This document shows, one piece after another, positions 17,514 to 26,003 of a stretch of 59,555 nucleotides of DNA. The stretch lies in contig NZ_FPBA01000030.1 in the NCBI RefSeq assembly GCF_900116515.1, forward strand, positions 1-59,555, in the 5' to 3' direction. The DNA comes from Geodermatophilus amargosae. Lineage in GTDB: Bacteria > Actinomycetota > Actinomycetes > Mycobacteriales > Geodermatophilaceae. The stretch's first letter is position 1, and the number at the start of each line of letters is the position of its first letter. The notes beneath the pieces are model-generated. The model searched no databases, had not been told where the DNA came from, and was given only the letters and a program-made list of their open reading frames with translations. Position numbers and translations under genes: made by a program.

Positions 17514-18406
17514 ATGATCACGGTCTCGGCCCTCACCAGGCAGTACGGCAAGCGGCTCGCCGTCGACGACATGACCTTCGATGTCGCGGGTGGCCGCGTC
17601 ACCGGATTCGTCGGCCCGAACGGCGCCGGGAAGTCGACCACCATGCGGATGATGGTCGGGTTGACCCGACCGGACAGCGGTGAGGTCCGGTACCACGGCG
17701 TGGACTACTCCGACCTGAAGTGGCCCGCCCGGACCGTCGGATGCGTCCTCGACGCCCGCATGCACCCCGGCCGTACCGCGCTGAACCACCTCCGGGCCAC
17801 CGCCGCCATCAGCCGCGTCCCCGCCGGCCGGGCCGAGCAGGTCCTGGCGGAGGTCGGACTGGAGACGGCAGCCGATCAGCGGGCCGGCAAGTTCTCCCTC
17901 GGCATGCGGCAGCGCCTCGCGCTGGCCGCGGCACTGCTGGGCGACCCCCAGATCCTGCTGCTGGACGAGCCGTCCAACGGTCTGGACCCCGACGGAATCC
18001 ACTGGCTGCGCGGTCACCTCAGCGACTTCGCTGCTCGAGGGGGCACGGTCTTCGTCTCCAGCCACCTCATCAGCGAGCTGAGCATGTTCGCCCAGGACCT
18101 GGTCGTGATCGGGGTGGACGGCTGCTCGCCGCGGACTCGGTCACGGCGATCACCGGACGCCATGACATCGCCGTGATCGTCGAGACGCCGCAGCCGGTCG
18201 AACTCGTCGCGCTGCTCACCGCGCACGGCTTCGTCGTCGAGGCGGAGGCCGACCGGCTCGTCGTCCGGGAAACCACCCGCGCCGTGGTCTCACAGGTCGC
18301 CTTCGACAGCGGCATCCGCCTTCTCGAACTCACCGAGACGTCCCGCTCGCTGGAGGACAGCCTGCTGGACATGACCCGGTCCTCCGCCGAGTTCGCCTCC
18401 ACCTGA
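17514..18406 (+). pseudogene. ABC-2 type transporter ATPase, interrupted by a one-base frameshift
   Basis: Starts at ATG 17514 (GGAG seven bases upstream). Walker A is GPNGAGKST (G34-T42), the signature is FSLGMRQRLALAAALLGDP, Walker B is ILLLDEPSNGLDP, and the H-loop is SSHLISE. At the GGGG of 18111-18114 the frame breaks. In frame, translation runs into an unrelated tail and stops at 18176. One extra G would give IGGGRLLAADSV and continue through a normal C-terminal domain to TGA 18404-18406 (about 297 residues). It is either a real inactivating deletion or a base-calling error in a G run. It would power the permease encoded 34 bases downstream. All nucleotide-binding motifs precede the break, so a truncated product might still bind ATP. 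Confidence 0.85.
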
Positions 18407-18440
18407 TCCGCACCCCGACCACGGAACCGAGGGACACGAC

Positions 18441-19277
18441 ATGACCATCACCGGTGCGGGCGCGGACCAGACAGCGACGGCCCCCACGACCACCGACCAC
18501 CGCCCGGCGACACGCTCCGCGGGCGGTGACGCCCGGGCCGTCCTCGCCACACTGAGGAGCGACTGGATCAAGGCCGCGACCGTCCGGGTCAACCAGGCGA
18601 TCCTCCTGCTCGCGCTCGTCGGGGGCCTGCTCGTCTCGTGGGCGGTCGCGACGTTCGTGACCGACGAGGTGCTCGTCGTCTCCGAGGTCGGCTTCTACTG
18701 GACCAGCGTGACCTCGATGCTCGCCGCGATCGGCGGAGTGCTGCTGTTCGGCTCCGAGGTCCAGCACGGCACCCTGGCCGCGGCGGTGGCCGCCCGACCG
18801 GCGCGCTGGATCATCGCGCTGTCCAAGACGCTGACCGCCGCCGTCCTCGGGCTGCTCGTCGGAGCTGTCGGCCTCGCTGCCGGCTTCGGCGGTGCCGCCC
18901 TCGCCGGCCTGGACACGGGAGCCACGTCGGCGCTGCCGGCCACGATCGGGTGGGCCCTGCTGTTCACCACGCTGTCGGCCGTGCTCGGGCTGGGCATCGG
19001 CATGATCGTGCGGCACAGCACGGCAGCCATCGCCGGTGTGCTGGTGTGGGGCTTCGTCCTGGAGAACCTGTTCAACCTCTTCCTCCCCGTGGAGGTCAGC
19101 CGCTTCCTGCCCTTCTTCGCCGGGAACAAGCTGCTCGCCTACGCGAACGACCGCAACACCCCCGAGGCGCTCGCCGCTGCGCTCACCCGGCCGGAGACCG
19201 CGCTGGTCTTCGCCGGTTACACCGCCGTCGCGCTCGTCGTGGGCACTGTGCTGCTGTACCGGCGGGACACGGACTGA
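18441..19277 (+). CDS. ABC-2 type transporter permease
   Basis: 278 residues from ATG 18441. After a 45-residue Thr/Ala-rich N-terminus come six membrane helices. The pattern VLLFGSEVQHGTLAAAVAARPARW is split around the second helix and matches the E-(Y/F/H)-x-G-T(L/I) loop of ABC-2 permeases that pair with bacitracin/antibiotic-type ATPases. It is the membrane partner of the preceding ATPase. It sits under the same probable TetR control. It appears intact although its ATPase gene is frameshifted. Substrate unknown. Confidence 0.82.
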   Translation: MTITGAGADQTATAPTTTDHRPATRSAGGDARAVLATLRSDWIKAATVRVNQAILLLALVGGLLVSWAVATFVTDEVLVVSEVGFYWTSVTSMLAAIGGVLLFGSEVQHGTLAAAVAARPARWIIALSKTLTAAVLGLLVGAVGLAAGFGGAALAGLDTGATSALPATIGWALLFTTLSAVLGLGIGMIVRHSTAAIAGVLVWGFVLENLFNLFLPVEVSRFLPFFAGNKLLAYANDRNTPEALAAALTRPETALVFAGYTAVALVVGTVLLYRRDTD

Positions 19278-19348
19278 GCGTCCTCGCGGGGCTCGGTCGC
19301 CCAGCGGCCCGGGTCGCGCGGCATCGGTCCGACCGTGGGGCCTGGACC

Positions 19349-19381
19349 GGTCACCCGGCCGCCTCGTGCGGCCGGGCGACC
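19349..19381 (+). terminator. Long hairpin terminator after the ABC permease gene
   Basis: A 14-base stem with one mismatch: 19349-19362 (GGTCACCCGGCCGC) with 19368-19381 (GCGGCCGGGCGACC) and loop CTCGT. It lies 71 bases past the permease stop. Confidence 0.6.
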
Positions 19382-19514
19382 GGCGTCCGGCACCGCGCAC
19401 GGAGCGCGCAGCGTCTCCGCCGGCAGCCGGACCCGCGGTCGGCGACGTCGGTGGCGACATCGGCCACCGCCGCGCCACCGACCCCGGCCCTCTTCGACGG
19501 AGAGGCCCGACGCC

Positions 19515-19814
19515 ATGAGGACCATCGAGCACGCCGTCGACATCCGAGCGCCCCTGGGACGGTCGCACCCGCATCCGCCGGCGGGGACGACTCGGGGATG
19601 CCGACCTCTTCGACGGCCAGCACGAACTGCGCCTCGATCCCTCCCCGACGGTGGCACCCGCTTCGTCCAGCGCGAGACCTCCACCGGCCTTCTCGTCCCG
19701 ATGATGCCGCGCGTCCTCGACGACACCGCGACCGGCTTCGCCGCGATGAGCACAGGTCCCCGGGACCGAGCCGTGTCCGGCAGCACTCCCGCAGATGGGC
19801 CGGTCGCGTCCTGA
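19515..19814 (+). pseudogene. Scrambled SRPBCC-family gene
   Basis: From ATG 19515 (GGAG upstream) one frame gives MRTIEHAVDIRAP, the standard SRPBCC/START-like N-terminus. A second frame gives a DADLFDGQHELRLDPSP stretch. The first frame then resumes with PDGGTRFVQRETSTGLLVPM to AAMSTGPRDRAV, the family's C-terminal helix, stopping at 19812-19814. The product would be under 100 residues against the usual 140-150. Internal deletions and at least two frame changes explain this. The family binds hydrophobic ligands; this copy is very probably dead. Confidence 0.7.
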
Positions 19815-19892
19815 CCGGTGCCGCGGTCGGTACCGGCGGCTGGTACCGGGTCCTGCCTTCTCGGCACACCGGCGCGGCCGTCGGCAGCGCCG

Positions 19893-20096
19893 TCATCCCA
19901 CGGCATCGGCGACCAGAGCTGCCAGCGCGGAGCGGGTCACCACCCGAGCGGTGTCCCCGACGACGAGGTCGGCGTGGATGGCGATCGCCGCGCGGGAGCC
20001 GGCGCCTGCAGCGCTGATCACTCGTGCGGCCGGGTCAGCGACGTTCCCGGCCGCCCAGATCCCGCGGACGCTCGGTTCCGGCTGGTGTACCGGCGT
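19893..20096 (-). pseudogene. C-terminal remnant of a thioredoxin-reductase-like flavoprotein
   Basis: The minus strand reads TPVHQPEPSVRGIWAAGNVA, then DPAARVISAAGAGSRAAIAI and HADLV, and stops at 19895-19893. The G-(I/V)-(W/F)-AAG-(N/D) motif is the FAD-binding block near the C-terminus of thioredoxin-reductase-like pyridine nucleotide-disulfide oxidoreductases. The N-terminal FAD and NADPH domains are missing. The 3' end of the small gene at 20035-20355 runs into it in another frame, so a deletion has joined them. Confidence 0.7.
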
Positions 20097-20355
20097 GATC
20101 GAGGGTGCGCAGCGTCAGCAGCGGGACGCCGAGATCGCGGATCCGGGCGAGGACACCGTGCAGTTGCGCCTGGTCGACGACCGGCCCGGTCAGGCTGGTG
20201 GTGCCGTCGTCGAGGCGGACCAAGACGAGGTCGTCGAGGGTGGCGGCCCAGTGATCGTCGAGGTGGCCCGCAACCCGGATCTCGTACGTCGCGGGGCCGG
20301 TCACGGTAGGGCGGGTCCGGCCCGGGCCGGCTGGGCTCGACGTGGGGCGGATCAT
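20035..20355 (-). CDS. Small conserved-looking protein with altered C-terminus
   Basis: 106 residues from ATG 20355, whose ATGA overlaps the DUF2306 stop. The core TYEIRVAGHLDDHWAATLDD, then LVLVRLDDGTTSLTGPVVDQ and AQLHGVLARIRDLGVPLLTL resembles small actinobacterial proteins (a beta-rich start, then a helix) encoded beside membrane proteins; function unknown. The last 20 or so residues (after TLDHAG) are read from thioredoxin-reductase remnant DNA in the wrong frame, so the natural end was probably a few residues after LRTL. The fold core looks intact and is probably translated. Confidence 0.65.
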   Translation of the reverse strand: MIRPTSSPAGPGRTRPTVTGPATYEIRVAGHLDDHWAATLDDLVLVRLDDGTTSLTGPVVDQAQLHGVLARIRDLGVPLLTLRTLDHAGTPAGTERPRDLGGRERR

Positions 20356-21119
20356 GTCGGTGCCCCGACTGGCGCGCCGTGGAGCGTGGTGGTGCTGCGT
20401 GGGTGGTGGCGGGTGCGTCGGCCAGCGAGGCGGCGGATGGCCCACTCGGCGACGGCGAGGTTGATGACCCAACCGGCGCCCTTGGCCAGGTCCATTCGGA
20501 GCTCCCCGGTGCCGACGACTGCCGCGGCGATGCCCTCGGTGAACGCCTGGGTGCCGGCGGCCAGGCTGATCGCGTAGGCCCGGATCATCCAGGCCCGGTG
20601 GGCGGGGATGTCGCGGCGGCGGATCGCGGTGATCCCGAGCAGCAGGCCGGCGGCCATCGCGGAGGCGAACAGGAGCCGGAGGACGTGGAGCAGGTTCCCG
20701 GTCCCGGGCTGGGTCTCGTAGAAGAGGGTGAGCCACAGCGCCGAGCCGGTGACCGCGAGCCCCGCCGCGATCACGAGCCGGCCGGCGCGGCGGTGCCACG
20801 CGGGGTGGTGGCGCCGGATGCGGGGCACGAACTGGAATGCGCCCACCAGGGCGAACACCGTGGCGCCGACGATGTGGACGACGAGGGCGGTCGGGAAGCC
20901 GGTGAACCGGTCGTCGGCCGGCACCAGGTCGGGTCCGCCGGCAAGGTGGACGAGGCGGAGCGAGCCGGCCGCGAGCGGGATGGCGGACAGCGCCACCAGC
21001 GCGGCCGGGACCGGCCAGCCCCGAGGCTGGCCGGCCCGCTGGTCCCGCGGCCGCGTCGACCCTCCACCGGATGAGGTCCGGTGGGAGGTCGACTGGGCGG
21101 CCCGTCGGGCGATGGTCAT
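20352..21119 (-). CDS. DUF2306 membrane protein
   Basis: 255 residues from ATG 21119, overlapping the upstream gene's stop by ATGA. After a basic 35-residue N-terminus there are seven or so membrane helices. Diagnostic DUF2306 features are HIVGATVFALVGAFQFVPRI, RHHPAWHRRAGR and AHRAWMIRAYAISLAAG with conserved His and Arg residues between helices. The family is uncharacterised; the conserved histidines suggest metal, heme or quinone binding in the membrane. It is the middle gene of a three-gene operon downstream of the LAL regulator. Confidence 0.83.
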   Translation of the reverse strand: MTIARRAAQSTSHRTSSGGGSTRPRDQRAGQPRGWPVPAALVALSAIPLAAGSLRLVHLAGGPDLVPADDRFTGFPTALVVHIVGATVFALVGAFQFVPRIRRHHPAWHRRAGRLVIAAGLAVTGSALWLTLFYETQPGTGNLLHVLRLLFASAMAAGLLLGITAIRRRDIPAHRAWMIRAYAISLAAGTQAFTEGIAAAVVGTGELRMDLAKGAGWVINLAVAEWAIRRLAGRRTRHHPRSTTTLHGAPVGAPT

Positions 21120-21820
21120 CGGACCGCGGGCTGCTCGGCCGGGCTGACGGCCATGGCGGTCGAGGGGACCGTGGCGGGGCCGTTCTGACGGACGTCGCGG
21201 GGGTTGCGCCACAGGGACACGCCCAAGGCGATGAGCGCGATGCCCGCGGGGACGGCGAACGGCCGGTTGAACGACTCGGGCAGGACTGCGAGCGCGGCGG
21301 TGGCGGCGGTGCTGACGGCGAGCAGGGCGGCCGCCCACCGGGTGAGGACGCCGGTGCGGAACAGGACGATGCCGAAGACGAGGCCGCCGACGATGTAGCC
21401 GGCCCCGGCCACGTTGAGCAGGGTCTGCAGTCCGCCGATGTCGGCGTTGGGCGTTCCGCCGTTGGCGGCGGCGACGACGTCGTTGACGAACCCGGGCTCG
21501 CTGTCGACCAGGTCGGGCAGGACGGCGGCGGCGATGACCTCGACGGAGAGCAGGGCCAGGTACCCGACCGCGAACACGAGGTAGCCGACCAGGCCGAGGA
21601 CGCCGGCCTTGCGGTACTGGCGGACGTACATGCCGGTGATGCCTGCGAGCGCCAGCGCCGCCATCACGGACTTGGCGCCGCTGCGGGCCACCCACTGGGT
21701 GGTCTCGGTGGTGAAGGAGCCGGTGGACGGGTGACCGATCTGGACGGTGACGAAGATGGCTCCGGCGACCGCGGCTGCGGCGCCCGCGGCCTTGGTGAGG
21801 CCGGTGGCGGTGATGGTCAT
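21116..21820 (-). CDS. DUF4386-like polytopic membrane protein
   Basis: 234 residues from ATG 21820 with GGAG upstream (AGGAGCTCCGCC before the ATG). Six hydrophobic helices, with a lumenal loop (SEPGFVNDVVAAANGGTP) between helices 3 and 4. Function unknown. It is first in an operon with the DUF2306 gene and the small protein gene, all joined by ATGA overlaps. A perfect 18-base palindrome and a -10-like TAGCGT precede it, so the operon is probably controlled by an activator, most likely the LAL regulator encoded just upstream. Confidence 0.7.
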   Translation of the reverse strand: MTITATGLTKAAGAAAAVAGAIFVTVQIGHPSTGSFTTETTQWVARSGAKSVMAALALAGITGMYVRQYRKAGVLGLVGYLVFAVGYLALLSVEVIAAAVLPDLVDSEPGFVNDVVAAANGGTPNADIGGLQTLLNVAGAGYIVGGLVFGIVLFRTGVLTRWAAALLAVSTAATAALAVLPESFNRPFAVPAGIALIALGVSLWRNPRDVRQNGPATVPSTAMAVSPAEQPAVR

Positions 21821-21869
21821 GGCGGAGCTCCTCGTCCCGGTGCCGGGCGGGTGTCCGGCGATGTGGGAG

Positions 21870-21915
21870 ACGCTAGGAGCGCGGTGGGCGAGTCCACGTC
21901 ACATGATCATGTGAC
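21870..21915 (-). promoter_or_regulatory. Promoter with an 18-base palindromic operator for the DUF4386/DUF2306 operon
   Basis: The minus strand has TAGCGT (from 21870-21875), which would start transcription near 21863, about 43 bases before the ATG. No good -35 is present. Instead a perfect palindrome, GTCACATGATCATGTGAC, lies at 21898-21915, centred about 43 bases before the predicted start. That is the position of an activator contacting sigma. Confidence 0.55.
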
Positions 21916-21950
21916 TGCCTTGGTGATCCCGCCTGGGTGGCCCGGCCTCG

Positions 21951-24779
21951 TCATCCCGCTGCCGGGGGCGGGGCCCACAGGAGGCCGAGCTCACCTGCGC
22001 GGCTGACCGCAGCCCGCCGGGTGTTCACGTCGAGCTTGGTGAAGATGTGCCGGGTGTGGGTCCGGAACGTGTTGACCGACAGGAACAGCTGGCCGGCGAT
22101 GTCGGGGCCGGTCAGGTCGGTCGCCAGCAGCCGGAGCACCTCGACTTCCCGCTCGCTCAGCGGCTCCCGGCTCCCGAGTGCCGGAGGGCGCGTACGGGAG
22201 GGGTCGTCCTGCTGGCGTCCGGCCGCCTGGAGCAAGGTCGCTGCCTCTGCCGAGCCGAGCAGGTCGGGGCGTCCGGCGGCCGCCCGGAGCAGCTCGCCCA
22301 TCGCGGGTCCCTCGTCGAGGAACAGCCGGCAGTACCCGACCGGGACGCCGGCCCGCAGCGCGCGACCCAGGTCTGCGAGCGCGGCGTCCGGGTCGCTGTG
22401 GCGGTGCCCGAGGGACCGCACGAGCAGGGCCTCGACGAGGCTGCCGCCACGATCCGCTGCCTCGGCGGCGGCCACGATCCGGTCCAGCAGCGTGCGGGCG
22501 TCCTCGAGGGTCTTCGGTCGTGGGGCGGCGCGGTGCTGCGCGATGAGCAGACGGGCGAGCGTGAGCTGGTCGTACTCGGCCGAGTAGTCGGACGGGTTGT
22601 CGGAGGTGACGTGGTGGGCGCGTGCCCACGCCGCCGCGTCCTCCAGCCGCCCCTGCGCGATGTGGACCCGCGCCCGGCCGGCGGGGATGGGACGCACGTC
22701 GGGGAAGTAGCCGGGCAGGTACAACGGCTGCGCCTGCTCCAGCATGCCGACGGCGCCGTCCAGGTCGCCGTGTGCCACCAGCAGTCCGGCCATGGCGGTG
22801 TACCAGCGGTGTCGGTTCTCCGGGAGCGACGCGCGTTCACCGAGCTCCCGCGCCATCTGCAGGTGCTTCGCGGCGGCGTCGAGGTCGCCTTGTTCCCGTA
22901 GCACGTCGGCGAGGCCGACGTGCAGGTCCCCGGTCGTGGACAGCACCGGGCCCGGATGGGCCCGTGCCGTCCGGAGGGCTCGCTCGTAGAGTCGCCGCGC
23001 CTGGTCGGGCTGTCCGCGCGCGAGCCACATGGTGGCGAGGACGACGGTCGTGCCGAGCTCGTCGGTGACGTTGCCGGCGGCGCGCAGGCTGCGCACGGCC
23101 TCGCCGAACGTGTCCACCGCTGCGGGCAGGTCGCCGGCGGCCCACGCGGCCAGGCCGAGGAACCCGGCGCCGCCGGACCGGGCGACGTGGTCGGCCGGCC
23201 CGGCCAGGTCCAGGGCGCGGCGAGCGTGCGCGATGGTCCCTGCGACGTCACCGCCGGCCTGAGCGACTGCGGCGCGGTACACGGCGGCCTGCGCCGGCAG
23301 GGCTCGGAGCTCCTTCTCTCGCGCGCGTGCCGCGTCAGCCAGACGTCCCGCGTGCGGCACGCCCGCCGCAGGTTCGAGCGTCGTCGTCCGGAGTGCCGCG
23401 TCGGCGTCGTCGAGCCAGCGCTCGGCCCCCTCCAGGTCGCCCTCGGAGAGTCGCGCCGGCGCCATCTGCACGGCGAGGAGCGCGCGGCCGCGGAGGACGT
23501 CGTCGGGGAGGCCGTTCAGCCAGGCGCGCAGGGTCCGGTCCTGCCGGCGCTGACGGGCCTCTGACAACGCCAGTTCCAGGAGGTCGGCCACGTGCTCGAC
23601 ATCGCCTGCGGCGAGAGCGTGGCTGATCGCGTCGCTCAGCGTCCCGTGTTCGGCGTGCCAGTCACTGGCTGCTCGGTGCAGGCTGCGGACCCGTCCGGGG
23701 CTTCTGGCCAGGAGCCGGGCGCGCAGCGCGTCGGCGAACAGGTGCTGGTAGCGGAACCACTGTCGCTGCTCGTCGAGCGGGACCAGGAACAGGTTGCCGC
23801 GCTCCAGGGTCTCCAGCAGCCGTTGCCCGTCGCTGCCGCCGGTGAGCGCGTCGCACAACGGCCCGGTGAGCTGCTCGAGGACCGATGTGTCGAGGAGGAA
23901 CGTGCGCACGTCCTCGGGTTGAGTGGCCAGGACCTCCTCGAGCAGGTAGTCGAGGACGAACCGATCGCTGCCGGTGAACGCCTCGACGAACGCCGCGATC
24001 CCCTCGGATGCCGGGTGGCCGGAGCCGGCGGTGGTGTGGCCGCGGACCGAGAGGGCCGCGAGCTGGAGGCCGGCCGCCCAGCCCTCGGTCCGGCTCTCCA
24101 GGGCCGCCACGAGGGCGGGTTCGAGCCCGAGGCCCATGACCCGGTTGAGGAAGACATCGGCCTCCTCCGCGGTGAACCGCAGGTCGGCGGCGCGGACCTC
24201 GAGCAGCTCCCCACGGGCCCGCAGGCGGGCGAGCGGCAGGGGCGGGTCCGCACGCGTCGTCATGACCACGGTGACCTGGGGCGGCAGGTGGTCGAGCAGG
24301 AAGGCGACCGCACGGTGGATCTCGGGGTCGTCGATGAGGTGGTAGTCGTCGAGGGCGACGGCGGTGGAGCCGGCGAGTGCATCGAGGTCGTTGACCAGGC
24401 TGGCCACCACGTCCTCGACCGGGAGGGTGCGTTCGGTGTCCATCAGCGCCAGCGCGTCGGCCCCCACCTCGGGGCTGGCGACCTGGAGTGCCGCCACCAG
24501 GTGGGTGAGGAAGACACGCAGGTGGGCGTCGGCCGCGTCGAGGGACAGCCACGCCACCCGCAGGGCGTGCGGTCTCCGGCCCGCGTCGCGGTCCTCGACC
24601 CGATCCGGCGTCAGCCACTGGGTCATCAGGGTCGTCTTCCCGTACCCGGCCGGGGCCGAGACGAGCACCAGCCGCGGCATCGTCGTCGGGTGCGCGCGGA
24701 ACTCGACCTCCAGCCGCTCGCGGGGGACGAGCTGACGGCGCGGACTCGGGGCGCGCAGCTTGGTGCCCAGGAGCGGCAT
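21951..24779 (-). CDS. LAL-type (MalT-like) LuxR family transcriptional activator
   Basis: 942 residues from ATG 24779; the frame runs further upstream through unrelated DNA. N-terminal AAA-like NTPase: Walker [11 protein letters not shown] (41-50), a Walker B-like VALDDYHLI, and the sensor-like [20 protein letters not shown] typical of MalT/STAND proteins. The middle (about 370-870) is Ala/Leu-rich TPR-like helical repeats. The C-terminal LuxR helix-turn-helix is [20 protein letters not shown], then [16 protein letters not shown]. Such proteins bind ATP and an inducer, oligomerise and activate transcription. Its target is probably the membrane operon 130 bases downstream on the same strand. 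Inducer unknown. Confidence 0.9.
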   Translation of the reverse strand: MPLLGTKLRAPSPRRQLVPRERLEVEFRAHPTTMPRLVLVSAPAGYGKTTLMTQWLTPDRVEDRDAGRRPHALRVAWLSLDAADAHLRVFLTHLVAALQVASPEVGADALALMDTERTLPVEDVVASLVNDLDALAGSTAVALDDYHLIDDPEIHRAVAFLLDHLPPQVTVVMTTRADPPLPLARLRARGELLEVRAADLRFTAEEADVFLNRVMGLGLEPALVAALESRTEGWAAGLQLAALSVRGHTTAGSGHPASEGIAAFVEAFTGSDRFVLDYLLEEVLATQPEDVRTFLLDTSVLEQLTGPLCDALTGGSDGQRLLETLERGNLFLVPLDEQRQWFRYQHLFADALRARLLARSPGRVRSLHRAASDWHAEHGTLSDAISHALAAGDVEHVADLLELALSEARQRRQDRTLRAWLNGLPDDVLRGRALLAVQMAPARLSEGDLEGAERWLDDADAALRTTTLEPAAGVPHAGRLADAARAREKELRALPAQAAVYRAAVAQAGGDVAGTIAHARRALDLAGPADHVARSGGAGFLGLAAWAAGDLPAAVDTFGEAVRSLRAAGNVTDELGTTVVLATMWLARGQPDQARRLYERALRTARAHPGPVLSTTGDLHVGLADVLREQGDLDAAAKHLQMARELGERASLPENRHRWYTAMAGLLVAHGDLDGAVGMLEQAQPLYLPGYFPDVRPIPAGRARVHIAQGRLEDAAAWARAHHVTSDNPSDYSAEYDQLTLARLLIAQHRAAPRPKTLEDARTLLDRIVAAAEAADRGGSLVEALLVRSLGHRHSDPDAALADLGRALRAGVPVGYCRLFLDEGPAMGELLRAAAGRPDLLGSAEAATLLQAAGRQQDDPSRTRPPALGSREPLSEREVEVLRLLATDLTGPDIAGQLFLSVNTFRTHTRHIFTKLDVNTRRAAVSRAGELGLLWAPPPAAG

Positions 24780-25299
24780 CCGGCCAGCGTAGGTGGGCGG
24801 TGCGCGGACGTAGCGGGACCGCGGCCGGCCTGCCGGCCGCCCTGGCTCCTGCACTGCGGCCGCCCGCGGATCAGCGGGTGCATCGTCCGGAGGTCGGGCG
24901 GTCAGCGAACCCCTCTGACCGGGAGGATCGAGGCGGCTCCGGCGAGGGCGCCCGCGCCCGCGCCGCTGGACGGGACGCCGTAGCTCCCGCCGCCCAGATC
25001 CAGGATCACAGGGGCGATGGCCGGGGCGAGGGAGAACGGTGAGGTACCGGCGATGTTCAGGACGCCAAGGTCCTCGCAGGCCGGCCGCGACGGCCGCGGC
25101 GGTTGCGATCGCGGAGCGGAGCAGACGGTGCCTGCCACCCAGTCGGCCCCTGAGGGACAGGACGCCGCTCCCCACTCCGGTGGCTCGTGTGTCTGCGACC
25201 CGTTGGGTCCCTCTCCTGCGACCACAGGAGTGGTGCAGGGATCGAGGCGATGACTGCCAGCCGACGACGTCCAGGTCGTCGTCAGCGGGGTGCGGACGG
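24780..25299. other. Region between the LAL regulator and the MBL hydrolase
   Basis: Contains the MFS remnant (24902-25072) and otherwise no coding signal. The LAL promoter should lie within 24780-24900 on the minus strand, but no clear hexamers are visible. A short GACGAC/GTCGTC hairpin near 25262-25282 could end the MBL transcript. Confidence 0.4.
24902..25072 (-). pseudogene. C-terminal remnant of an MFS transporter
   Basis: The minus strand reads [20 protein letters not shown], then [12 protein letters not shown] and [16 protein letters not shown], and stops at 24904-24902. This is the pattern of the last two helices of drug/sugar-type MFS proteins (NIA...[10 protein letters not shown], then a helix ending LPVR). 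Upstream in this frame the sequence is not membrane-like, so the first ten or so helices are gone. Confidence 0.65.
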
Positions 25300-25956
25300 T
25301 CACCAGCCGCGTGCTCGCCACTCCTCGAGGTGGATGCGCTCGGCCCCGAGGGTGGAGTCCTTTCCGTGACCGGGGTAGAACCACGTCGAGTCGTCGAGGG
25401 CCTCGAAGATGCGCTGTTCCAGGTCGTCCATCAGGGAATGGAAGTCCTCAGGAGATGTCGTCCGTCCAGGACCGCCGGGGAACAGGCTGTCGCCGGTGAA
25501 GACGTGGGTGCCGGCGTCGCCGCCCCCGCGCCAGACGAGCGCGATGCTGCCGGGCGTGTGCCCGCGCAGGTGGACCACCTCGAGCTCCTGCTCGCCCACG
25601 GCGACCGTGTCGCCGTGGGCCACGGTCCGGTCCACCGGAACGGGCAGGTCGCCGGCGTCGGCCGCGTGCGCCACCGTCTGCGCGCCGGTGGCCGCGACGA
25701 CGTCGGGCAGCGCGCGGTGGTGGTCCCAGTGCCCGTGCGTGGTGACGACGGTGCGCAGGTCGGCGCCGCCGACGAGGCGGTGGAGGGTCTCGGGCTCCGC
25801 CGCGGCGTCGACGAGCAGCGCCTGCCCGGTGGCGGTGCACTGCAGCAGGTAGGCGTTGTTGGCCATCTCGCTGACCGCGATCTTGCTGATGGTCAGGCCG
25901 GGCAGCTCCCGCACGTCGGCCGGGCCGCCCACCTCGACGTCGCCGCTGTAGCTCAT
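25300..25956 (-). CDS. MBL-fold metallo-hydrolase (glyoxalase II-like)
   Basis: 218 residues from ATG 25956. Metal-binding THGHWDHH places H74, H76, D78 and H79; further ligands are the His of LRGHTPGS, the Asp of [14 protein letters not shown] and the His of YPGHGKDST. This set binds two metals in the glyoxalase II/YcbL group, which hydrolyse thioesters such as S-lactoylglutathione or mycothiol analogues. Actinobacteria lack glutathione, so a mycothiol-linked substrate is plausible but inferred. It is divergent from the amidase gene with only 47 bases between starts. A fragment of a second copy lies at 8891-8989. Confidence 0.88.
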   Translation of the reverse strand: MSYSGDVEVGGPADVRELPGLTISKIAVSEMANNAYLLQCTATGQALLVDAAAEPETLHRLVGGADLRTVVTTHGHWDHHRALPDVVAATGAQTVAHAADAGDLPVPVDRTVAHGDTVAVGEQELEVVHLRGHTPGSIALVWRGGGDAGTHVFTGDSLFPGGPGRTTSPEDFHSLMDDLEQRIFEALDDSTWFYPGHGKDSTLGAERIHLEEWRARGW

Positions 25957-26003
25957 CGGGCCTCCGTTCGGAAACTGTCGGCGACCGCGGATACGGTCGC
26001 GGC

